Source: Treponema sp.
GTDB lineage: Bacteria; Spirochaetota; Spirochaetia; Treponematales; Breznakiellaceae
NCBI GenBank assembly: GCA_031276685.1
Contig: JAISMQ010000203.1
Location: forward strand, 1-5,224
Reading direction: 5' to 3'
DNA length: 5,224 bases
Under the pieces are notes generated by a model. It had not been told where the DNA came from and did no database searches. It was given only the letters and a program-made list of their open reading frames with translations. Position numbers and translations under genes: made by a program. Shown in pieces: positions 1-5,224 of the stretch. How positions within the stretch are numbered: the first letter of the stretch is position 1; every line of letters starts with the position of its first letter.

Positions 1-453
1 AAATGAAAAAAATGACATAAACCAATCGCTTAATCCAAGATTTATTTTTTTGCTTTTATTGATAATGTCAATTATGCAAAAGCCAAATGAACTAAGCATA
101 ACCCCGCTAAATGTATGTAAAAGTGTATCCCAGTGATAAAATTTTCGATAATACCCTCTGACTTCCCCAAGGATAATTGCCCCGTACAGGAACAGGACGA
201 ACAGTATGTGCATTTCATTGGAAAAAGTTATTTTAAACTTGTGTTCCAATGCGGAGGGTAAAAATACCAGGACCAATCCCAATATACACTGGAGTGATAT
301 TTTTATATATTCCCTGTTGGAACGATCAAATATGGCTGTTTTGCCGGTTGTAGAAAAAACAATGCCCGCTATACCATAAATGAATGAAAGAATAAGCATA
401 CCAAAGAGAATTATTGCCATTATTTTGTGTAATTTGTATGAATTTTTTTTCAC
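1..453 (-). CDS. YjdF/DUF2238-like integral membrane protein, partial (C-terminus beyond left edge)
   Basis: An open frame on the minus strand runs from a GTG at 453-451 to the left edge (151 codons, no stop). I translated it by hand. It starts with a basic segment (VKKNSYKLHK), followed by hydrophobic segments at about residues 12-33, 50-66, 82-96 and 112-131, so it is a multi-pass inner-membrane protein. The diagnostic stretch is residues 96-117: GEVRGYY, then HWDTLLHTFSG, with conserved-looking E97, R99, H107, D109 and H113. From memory this pattern (GE.R.YY....HWD..LH..SG) is typical of a Firmicutes membrane family related to YjdF/DUF2238; its function is unknown. Full members are longer, so the C-terminal part should lie to the left. 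The start could instead be ATG at 420-418 (140 codons in window); GTG is preferred because it supplies the positive N-terminus, but neither has a clear Shine-Dalgarno sequence. G+C is about 35%, far below the neighbours, which suggests acquisition by transfer. Confidence 0.72.
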   Translation of the reverse strand, partial: MKKNSYKLHKIMAIILFGMLILSFIYGIAGIVFSTTGKTAIFDRSNREYIKISLQCILGLVLVFLPSALEHKFKITFSNEMHILFVLFLYGAIILGEVRGYYRKFYHWDTLLHTFSGVMLSSFGFCIIDIINKSKKINLGLSDWFMSFFSF

Positions 454-459
454 ATTTGT

Positions 460-487
460 ATTGTACTAATTTTTACAAGCTTGTCAA
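460..487 (-). promoter_or_regulatory. Predicted sigma70-type promoter of the leftward membrane-protein gene
   Basis: On the minus strand a perfect -35 box TTGACA (487-482) is followed after 16 bases by TACAAT (465-460), five of six matches to the -10 consensus. The predicted transcription start is at about 453, the first base of the GTG candidate start codon, so the mRNA would be leaderless if GTG is used, or carry a leader of about 33 bases if translation starts at ATG 420. Sequence match only. Confidence 0.68.
472..487. promoter_or_regulatory. Near-palindrome overlapping the leftward -35 box, possible operator
   Basis: TTTACAAGCTTGTCAA is an inverted repeat of 16 bases with one mismatched pair (474/485); its core ACAAGCTTGT (475-484) is perfect. 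It covers the -35 box and the upstream part of the spacer of the leftward promoter, a position where a bound repressor would block RNA polymerase. Its chance of arising randomly in AT-rich DNA is not negligible, and no regulator gene is visible in the window. Confidence 0.35.
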
Positions 488-526
488 GCCGTCAGGGTAA
501 GATTTGGCGTGAGGCAATGCGCGGCG

Positions 527-555
527 TTGACAAAATGAAATTTTGCCGGTAGTAT
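527..555 (+). promoter_or_regulatory. Predicted sigma70-type promoter of the acetyltransferase gene
   Basis: Perfect -35 box TTGACA (527-532), a 17-base spacer, and -10 box TAGTAT (550-555), which keeps the important first, second and last positions of TATAAT. The predicted start is near 562, giving a leader of about 20 bases before the ATG at 582. The only purine-rich ribosome-binding candidate, AGGATAGG at 562-569, then lies at the extreme 5' end and 12 bases from the ATG, so translation signals look weak. Confidence 0.6.
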
Positions 556-581
556 TGATACAGGATAGGTTATAAAAATTC

Positions 582-1748
582 ATGGAAGCGCACTACACCC
601 TGGCGGAAGCGGGGGACTACGGGGAACTGATAGATTTTTGCAACTACGTTTTTAGCCATGCCCACAGTCCCACGGATTTTCCCGCCCTGCTGCCAAAACT
701 CTACCGCCCGGAAAATTTTACGCCGGGCTGCCATTACATCGTCCGGGAGGGCGGCAGGATCCGTGCGGCGGTGGGCGCGTATCCCCTGTGTCTGAATGTT
801 CTGGGAACGGCGCTGCCCGCCCGGGGCATCGGGATGGTGTCGGTCCATCCCTACGCCCGCGCCAGGGGGTATATGCGGGCCCTTATGAAGATGGCCCTGG
901 AAGACATGCGCCGCGACGGGATTGTGTTCAGCCTCCTGGGGGGGCAGCGGCAGCGTTACGAATACTTTGGCTATACCCCTGCGGGGCAGCGGGCGGTTTT
1001 TGAGTGCTGCCGGGCCAATATCCGCCACCTGCTGGGGAAGGGTTTTTCCCCGGCCTTCTCCGTCCGCCGGCTTGAGGGGGACGGTAAAGAACTGGAGGAT
1101 ATTTACCTTCTCCACCAATCCAAGGCCGCCCGCTTCGAGCGGGACGCAGGAAAACTTTTTGAAATCCTCTCCTCCTGGAAGTGCCGCGTATTTACCCTGT
1201 CGGACGGGGGCGGCTTTGCCGGCTACCTTGTCGCCGACAGCGCCGGGGCCGCGATTTCGGAGATAAACCTTAAAAATCCGGCCCGCATGATCGAGGCGGC
1301 CGGCTGCTTTTTGAACCACCTGGGCCGGGACCAGGTATCAGTTGATGTCCAGCCCTGGGAAACCGAAAAACTCGAAGCTTTTTCCGCCTTCGCGGAGAAT
1401 TGCCGTGTGACCGCGCCCTATAGTTTTGCTGTTTTTGACTGGCAGCCCCTTCTTTCCGCCCTGCTGCGGCTTAAAACCGCCTCCGGCCAGGACCTTCCCG
1501 ACGGGGAGGCGTTCTTCCGCGTCAGCCGGGAGGGGCTTCCGGATTCCTGCTTCCGCATCGCCGTGCGGCAGGGCGAAGCCGAGGTAAGCCCCGGCACGGG
1601 GGAAGGCGCAATCGCCCTCGATTCCCTGCGGGCGGCCAGGCTTTTCTTTTCGCCGCAGCCCTGGGCCCCGCCGGCCTTGCTTGGCAGCCCGTTCCTGCGC
1701 GGTATCCTGCCCCTGCCCCTGTTTTTTGAAAACCCCGACGGGATTTAG
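582..1748 (+). CDS. Eis-like GNAT-family N-acetyltransferase with C-terminal SCP2-like domain
   Basis: This complete 388-residue protein should transfer an acetyl group from acetyl-CoA to an amine in the cytoplasm; the substrate cannot be read from the sequence. Residues 1-135 form the first GNAT domain. The acetyl-CoA site is GMVSVHPYARARGYMRAL (84-101), with the R-x-x-G loop at R93-G96, like the RRRGLL loop of Eis proteins. YEYFGYTPAG (126-135) matches the Y-x-x-F-G-Y motif of mycobacterial Eis, where this tyrosine (also residue 126) is the general acid. Residues 140-290 fit the second, degenerate GNAT fold of the family, and about 290-388 the SCP2-like tail, with a short acidic C-terminus (ENPDGI). 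Length agrees with the roughly 400 residues of Eis relatives. The start ATG is close behind a good promoter; the frame is intact. Mycobacterial Eis modifies aminoglycosides and protein lysines, but most environmental relatives have no known substrate, so resistance should not be assumed. It is transcribed divergently from the membrane protein and convergently with the following gene. Confidence 0.88.
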   Translation: MEAHYTLAEAGDYGELIDFCNYVFSHAHSPTDFPALLPKLYRPENFTPGCHYIVREGGRIRAAVGAYPLCLNVLGTALPARGIGMVSVHPYARARGYMRALMKMALEDMRRDGIVFSLLGGQRQRYEYFGYTPAGQRAVFECCRANIRHLLGKGFSPAFSVRRLEGDGKELEDIYLLHQSKAARFERDAGKLFEILSSWKCRVFTLSDGGGFAGYLVADSAGAAISEINLKNPARMIEAAGCFLNHLGRDQVSVDVQPWETEKLEAFSAFAENCRVTAPYSFAVFDWQPLLSALLRLKTASGQDLPDGEAFFRVSREGLPDSCFRIAVRQGEAEVSPGTGEGAIALDSLRAARLFFSPQPWAPPALLGSPFLRGILPLPLFFENPDGI

Positions 1749-1806
1749 CGCCGCGGCCCGCCTGCCGTGTTAGCGGCCCGCCGACACAAGGCGCCGCGCC
1801 GGTAGC

Positions 1807-1830
1807 CTGACGCGCCCCCCGGCGCGTCAG
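1807..1830. terminator. Perfect GC-rich hairpin between convergent genes, probable transcription terminator
   Basis: CTGACGCGCC (1807-1816) and GGCGCGTCAG (1821-1830) form a perfect 10-bp stem with a CCCC loop. It begins one base after the TGA stop of the minus-strand gene and 58 bases after the stop of the acetyltransferase gene. There is no T-run on either side, so it is not a classical intrinsic terminator; it may still stop transcription from both directions or protect the 3' ends of the mRNAs. Confidence 0.6.
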
Positions 1831-1831
1831 C

Positions 1832-4800
1832 TCAGTAGCTTATGCTGATGGAGGGGCTTATCGTGACAAGATCGGTAAAGCCGAGCGGGCCCTGGCCGAA
1901 TTTGGAAAGCTTGAGGGCCGCCTGGACGTAGGCGGTGATCCTGAACGGCGCGGCGGCGAGGATCGCGCTGGAAACCCCCGTCCCCAGGCGGAACACCAGG
2001 GACTGGGTAAGCGCAAGATCCCCCGGCAGCTTGTTCCCCTCGGGGGCGGAAAAACCGGCGGCATCGTACAGGGCGGCCCGGTAGGCCAGGGTTCCCAGCA
2101 GGCGGTTGAAGTAAATGTGGGACAGGCTTTTTTGGATGCTCAGGGAGAAGAGCCGGAATTCCGCTTCGCCCCCCGCAAGCCAGTCAAGGCCGGCAACCTT
2201 GCTGCTCTGGTATTCGGCAGCCGCCACCCGCTGAAACACCGGGGAGGGGTGCTGGGAAGACTGGCCCTGCAGGTTCATGCCCTCCGTGTGGCTGTCCCAG
2301 GCCCCGTAAAGGCTAAAGCGGAAGGGCAGGACGGGCTCGAAGGCGGCCTGGAAGAACATGTCAACGCGGGGATAAACGGCGGCCCCGCCGGAAGGCCTGG
2401 CGGCGGGTACGATCCAGCCTATAGCCTGGGCCGCGTAGCCGTGGCCGAAGGTTTCCCAGGGCATCACGGCCAGGGATCTTAGGCCAAGGCGGCCCATGAA
2501 TTTATAAGAGTTGCTGTGGAAATCCCAGGTGTACGCGGAATTCGTATCCCCCGCCTGCTGCACGTAGAACCGGGCAAAGTTAAAACCCGCCCCCAGGAAC
2601 CCCTGCGTTCCCCCGATCCCCAGGGAATGGCTCAGGGTGGTTTCCAGGTTGACGCGGAAGGCCCGGTACACGGTCGTCCCGGTACTTACCAGGTCGGAAA
2701 TCTGGATGTCCAGGGGGACGCCCAGATCCCCGTTGGTCCACTTAATGTCAAAATCCGCCTTGAGGAACCTGGCGTTCATGGCCGCCTGGAGGAAGATGGT
2801 ATTCGATTCGGGCGGGTCGATCATAACGCTGTAGATCCCCCCGCCTTCCAGATGGAAACCCAGGGGGGCGTCCAAATCCAGCCGGAACAGGGGGATGGGC
2901 AGCCACAGGTCCAGGGGGTTGAGGTACTTAAAGGGGAGGTAGGCCCGGCTGGGCAGGGGCTCCGGAACAGGAAGGGCCTCCGGGGCCTGCGCGGGGGGCC
3001 CGGAATCGGCCCCGTCCCAGGGTACCAGGCGCAGCTCCGCGCCCGTACCGCTTATGTCCCCCAGTTGTTCGGGGTAGCGCATCAGGCGGTCGGTATTAAA
3101 AAAGCTCCCCCGGTAGTACACGGTGTCCCCCGCCAGGACCGGCAGGGCTACGGCGCCGGAAAAGTCCCGTCCGGCAAACAGCACGGCTGCCCCGCCCTGG
3201 AGAAGCACTTCGCCCCGGAGAAGCCCTTCGCCCTGCCCGCCCTCCGCAGCAAGGGCCGTCCCCCGGAGATCGACAAGGGCCAGTTTGTACATCCGGTCAT
3301 CGTGGTTGTAGCCAAAGAGCAGCCGGCCCTGGGATACCTGAAGGTAGCGGTGAAATTCCCAGCGCTCCCCGTCATCGGGGAGTCCGGTCACTGCGGTGTA
3401 GGCCTTTTTGGTATCGTAGTTGTAAAAACCAAGTTCCCGCTTCCCGTTCCGTACCGCCGTAAACGCAATCCAGGTTTCGTCAACGGGCCGGGGGTTGGAG
3501 AACAGCAGATCGTCGCTGCCCCGCAGCAGCACTTCCTCGTTCCGGGAACCTTTTGCCCCCGGCGGATCACCGGTCCGGAACACGATGTGGTTTAAGTACC
3601 CTTCCGAGGCGATCCCCACCACGCCGTCCCGGAAATAACTCCCCCGGTACAGCCCGCGCCAGGTTCTGCCGGGCAGCCCGTTCGCGGCGGAGTACTCGGC
3701 AACAACCGCCTCCGTACGGTCGTTGTGGTACTGGTAGGCGGAGACCAGCAGGGAGTCCCCCCCGGCGGAAACGCTTACATCGTAGGCGGAACGATCGATG
3801 GGGATTACCAGTTCTGTTTTTTCCTGTTCCGCGTTGTAGACAAACAACTGCCGGCTAAAATTGTCCAGCACGAAGATCCTGCCCCCCGCCGCCGCCATTC
3901 CGGTAATTTCGCTGACGGCGTTTCCGGGTTTCCAGGGCAGGCCCCGGCGCACTACCATTGCTTCTGAATCTTCGATACCCGAAAGATCCAGCGATTCCTT
4001 AAAACCGGCCCATGCGTCCAGGGCAGGAAGGCCGTAGATCTTTTCAAAGTGATGGTAGAAACCGTTTTTGTAAAAGAAAAACGAAAAGTGAAAGCTGTTT
4101 CCCATGGCCCGCCACAGTTCGGCGTATTTTTCCATGCCGTAGGTTTCCTGCAGGTAACGGGAAAAGAGGCCCCCGTATTCGTACCAGGCCCCCTGGGATG
4201 CGGCGCTCATGTCGGAAACGCGGGATGCCTGGTGGGGGCTGAGAAATTTGCCCTCGTAGCTTTCCTGCCGCAGCTTTTGTTTGATCAGGGGATCGTTGGC
4301 CCTGCCGTAACCGTCCAGGCTTTCAAAACTTACCGCCGCCCCCTCGACCATAAACGGCGGAGCGTTAAAAGCCGGAGGGTACACCCAGCCGCCGAATATC
4401 CGGTGGAAAAAATCCATCGTTTTGGATCGGGTGCTTAGGGATACTGCGTGGGTAAGTTCGTGGAGGAACAGTTTTTCCAGGGGATCGTCAAAAGTGGTCC
4501 ACTCGGGGCTCATGGGGGTATCCAGGAGCAGAATGTGGGGGTAGGGCATGCTGTTCATAAAGCCGTTGAAATTGTCAATGTGGGGGGTAATGGTAACAGG
4601 GATTCTGCGCCTTACGGAAATGCCCAGCCGGGAGGAAAGCTCTTCGTAATCCCTGTCCGCGAACAGCGACAGGCGGCGGGCGGCGCCTTCGGATTCTTTG
4701 GGGTAGATTATGTCGAAATATTCGGTCTGCAGCGTCCGCAGCGGGGTAAAGCCCCGGAAATAGGGCTGCGCCCCCAGGGGCAGGCAGGTGAGGGCCAGGC

Positions 4801-4873
4801 ACAGCAGCGCCCAGAGGGGGCCCCTAAAATCCGCCGCGCCCCCCGGCCCCCGGTCATTTTTCAGCTTGTTCAC
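1832..4873 (-). CDS. Secreted three-part protein: gluzincin-like (peptidase MA-type) domain, beta-propeller-like middle, outer-membrane beta-barrel-like C-terminus
   Basis: The 1013-residue product starts at GTG 4873-4871. Residues 1-35 form a signal peptide (hydrophobic core 19-31, likely cleavage after LGA, before Q36). Residues 45-300 resemble the peptidase MA type of zinc metalloprotease: HELTH at 138-142 gives H138, E139 and H142, and E177 in FMVEGAA (174-180) fits the third gluzincin ligand 35 residues later. Residues about 315-620 are rich in short beta-strands with repeated motifs such as IFVLDNFSRQLFVYN and LGFYNYD, suggesting a TolB/WD40-like propeller. A proline-rich linker (626-642) leads to residues 650-1013, made of alternating hydrophobic strands and ending in SISISY; a terminal aromatic residue is typical of outer-membrane barrels. 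The protein is therefore expected in the outer membrane with the other parts in the periplasm or outside. This domain order recalls PD40/BamA-like surface-antigen proteins of other Gram-negative groups. Role and substrate are unknown. The frame is intact; a second signal, such as a lipobox around C25 or C30, is possible but less convincing. Confidence 0.85.
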   Translation of the reverse strand: MNKLKNDRGPGGAADFRGPLWALLCLALTCLPLGAQPYFRGFTPLRTLQTEYFDIIYPKESEGAARRLSLFADRDYEELSSRLGISVRRRIPVTITPHIDNFNGFMNSMPYPHILLLDTPMSPEWTTFDDPLEKLFLHELTHAVSLSTRSKTMDFFHRIFGGWVYPPAFNAPPFMVEGAAVSFESLDGYGRANDPLIKQKLRQESYEGKFLSPHQASRVSDMSAASQGAWYEYGGLFSRYLQETYGMEKYAELWRAMGNSFHFSFFFYKNGFYHHFEKIYGLPALDAWAGFKESLDLSGIEDSEAMVVRRGLPWKPGNAVSEITGMAAAGGRIFVLDNFSRQLFVYNAEQEKTELVIPIDRSAYDVSVSAGGDSLLVSAYQYHNDRTEAVVAEYSAANGLPGRTWRGLYRGSYFRDGVVGIASEGYLNHIVFRTGDPPGAKGSRNEEVLLRGSDDLLFSNPRPVDETWIAFTAVRNGKRELGFYNYDTKKAYTAVTGLPDDGERWEFHRYLQVSQGRLLFGYNHDDRMYKLALVDLRGTALAAEGGQGEGLLRGEVLLQGGAAVLFAGRDFSGAVALPVLAGDTVYYRGSFFNTDRLMRYPEQLGDISGTGAELRLVPWDGADSGPPAQAPEALPVPEPLPSRAYLPFKYLNPLDLWLPIPLFRLDLDAPLGFHLEGGGIYSVMIDPPESNTIFLQAAMNARFLKADFDIKWTNGDLGVPLDIQISDLVSTGTTVYRAFRVNLETTLSHSLGIGGTQGFLGAGFNFARFYVQQAGDTNSAYTWDFHSNSYKFMGRLGLRSLAVMPWETFGHGYAAQAIGWIVPAARPSGGAAVYPRVDMFFQAAFEPVLPFRFSLYGAWDSHTEGMNLQGQSSQHPSPVFQRVAAAEYQSSKVAGLDWLAGGEAEFRLFSLSIQKSLSHIYFNRLLGTLAYRAALYDAAGFSAPEGNKLPGDLALTQSLVFRLGTGVSSAILAAAPFRITAYVQAALKLSKFGQGPLGFTDLVTISPSISISY

Positions 4874-4880
4874 CCTGCCT

Positions 4881-4910
4881 ATTTGACAATGCCGGGCCGC
4901 CCGCCGTCAA
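4881..4910 (-). promoter_or_regulatory. Possible promoter of the large envelope-protein gene
   Basis: On the minus strand TTGACG (4910-4905) is followed after 18 bases by TCAAAT (4886-4881), four of six matches to the -10 consensus. The predicted start, near 4874, lies one base before the GTG start codon, so this mRNA too would be almost leaderless. The AGG at 4880-4878 is only four bases from the GTG, too close for a good ribosome-binding site. The -10 box is weak and the call is tentative. Confidence 0.3.
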
Positions 4911-5008
4911 GCGGTCCGCCAGGACCCCGGGACGTAGTTAAGCCCTGTTTTTAAGGGACCGCGACAAATATCGCTGTGGTATGAGCGCCGCCCCTGCCCG
5001 GGGCGCTT

Positions 5009-5224
5009 GACAGCGCCTATGGCCCCACGGAGCTGGAGGATCTGGCGAACAAATACGATGATTTTAAGGCCGCAGGCTGCGAGATCTACTCGGTTACCGC
5101 GTGGAAGCCCGGCGCCGGGCAGACCCTGGAGGCGGACCTGGAACGGGCGGTCCGGGCCATCGAGACCCCGGTCTCCATGAAGATCCTCGTCTCCCTTACC
5201 TGCACGCTGTGCCCCGATCTGGTG
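5009..5224 (+). pseudogene. Chimeric remnant: AhpC peroxiredoxin fragment joined in frame to AhpF-type redox domain, continues past right edge
   Basis: The frame starting at GAC 5009 reads DSAYGPTELEDLANKY and on to EIYSV, which matches the centre of AhpC (consensus FVCPTELEDLA....F...GVEIYSVSTD). AhpC is the peroxidase that reduces hydroperoxides through the cysteine of FVCP; here that position is glycine (GGC). The similarity stops after YSV and the frame passes, through AWKPGAGQ, into ETPVSMKILVSLTCTLCPDLV, which resembles the CxxC-bearing thioredoxin-like domain of AhpF and of the fused AhpF-like flavoproteins of anaerobes (compare VSLSCHNCPDVV). Most of AhpC and all of the flavin domain expected between these parts are missing. 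The frame is closed upstream by TGA 4982-4984 and has no ATG, GTG or TTG before ATG 5177, so the AhpC part cannot be translated by a normal start; only a short protein from 5177 (MKILVSLTCTLC...) might be made, and it lacks an evident ribosome-binding site. It is best read as a deleted ahpC-ahpF locus, but a functional CxxC mini-protein from 5177 cannot be excluded. Confidence 0.55.

Noticed and set aside
570..1319. A 249-codon open frame on the minus strand opposite the acetyltransferase gene
   Set aside because: It is fully antisense to a well-supported GNAT protein, shows no family resemblance and is explained by high G+C content.
582..1748. Calling the acetyltransferase an aminoglycoside-resistance gene
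   Set aside because: The fold and catalytic tyrosine are Eis-like, but substrate range varies widely in the family and the sequence alone does not show drug acetylation.
1753..1782. Direct repeat GCGGCCCGCC at 1753-1762 and 1773-1782
   Set aside because: There are only two copies of a 10-base GC-only word in GC-rich DNA, with no target-site or array structure, so chance is sufficient.
2516..3595. A 359-codon open frame on the plus strand opposite the large envelope-protein gene
   Set aside because: It lies wholly antisense to a gene with signal peptide, zinc motif and coherent domains. Its translation is rich in G, P, R and Q without recognisable motifs, as expected for the reverse strand of GC-rich coding DNA.
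4883..4888. Perfect TTGACA on the plus strand as a promoter for the rightward remnant
   Set aside because: No acceptable -10 box occurs 16-18 bases downstream; that stretch is very GC-rich.
4448..4954. A 168-codon open frame on the plus strand over the start of the envelope-protein gene
   Set aside because: It overlaps the signal peptide and protease coding sequence in antisense, has no convincing promoter or motif, and has the composition of a shadow frame.
4981..5010. ATG at 4981 as the start of the AhpC-like remnant
   Set aside because: It reads only nine codons (MSAAPARGA) before TGA 5008-5010 and is in a different frame from the AhpC similarity.

Overview
The window looks like a piece of a GC-rich spirochaete chromosome, most likely a Treponema-like lineage. 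That assignment rests mainly on the large secreted protein on the minus strand: its Ala/Leu-rich signal peptide ends in LGAQPYF, and it joins a zinc-peptidase-like domain, a propeller-like middle and an outer-membrane barrel-like tail. It is an inference from sequence style, not a database match. Most of the window is GC-rich (a sampled coding line is about 65% G+C), but the first 450 or so bases are only about 35% G+C.

Layout from left to right. Bases 1-453 (minus strand) hold the N-terminal 151 codons of a multi-spanning membrane protein of the YjdF/DUF2238-like type, cut by the left edge. Bases 454-581 are a divergent promoter region with one good sigma70-type promoter facing each way and a 16-base near-palindrome over the leftward -35 box. 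Bases 582-1748 (plus) encode a complete Eis-like GNAT acetyltransferase with a C-terminal SCP2-like part. A short convergent intergenic region (1749-1831) ends in a perfect 10-bp hairpin directly after the stop codon of the next gene. Bases 1832-4873 (minus) encode the 1013-residue secreted protein. Bases 4874-5008 are the upstream region of that gene. From about 5009 to the right edge (plus) there is a chimeric remnant: a piece of AhpC peroxiredoxin whose peroxidatic cysteine is replaced by glycine runs in frame into the CxxC-bearing thioredoxin-like domain of AhpF, with no start codon upstream.

The genes do not form an operon: neighbours are divergent or convergent and each looks like its own transcription unit. 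No shared pathway is evident. The points most worth a second look are the AhpC/AhpF chimera at the right edge, the AT-rich, apparently acquired membrane gene whose promoter predicts a leaderless mRNA, and the three-part envelope protein. I saw no RNA gene, CRISPR array or insertion sequence.
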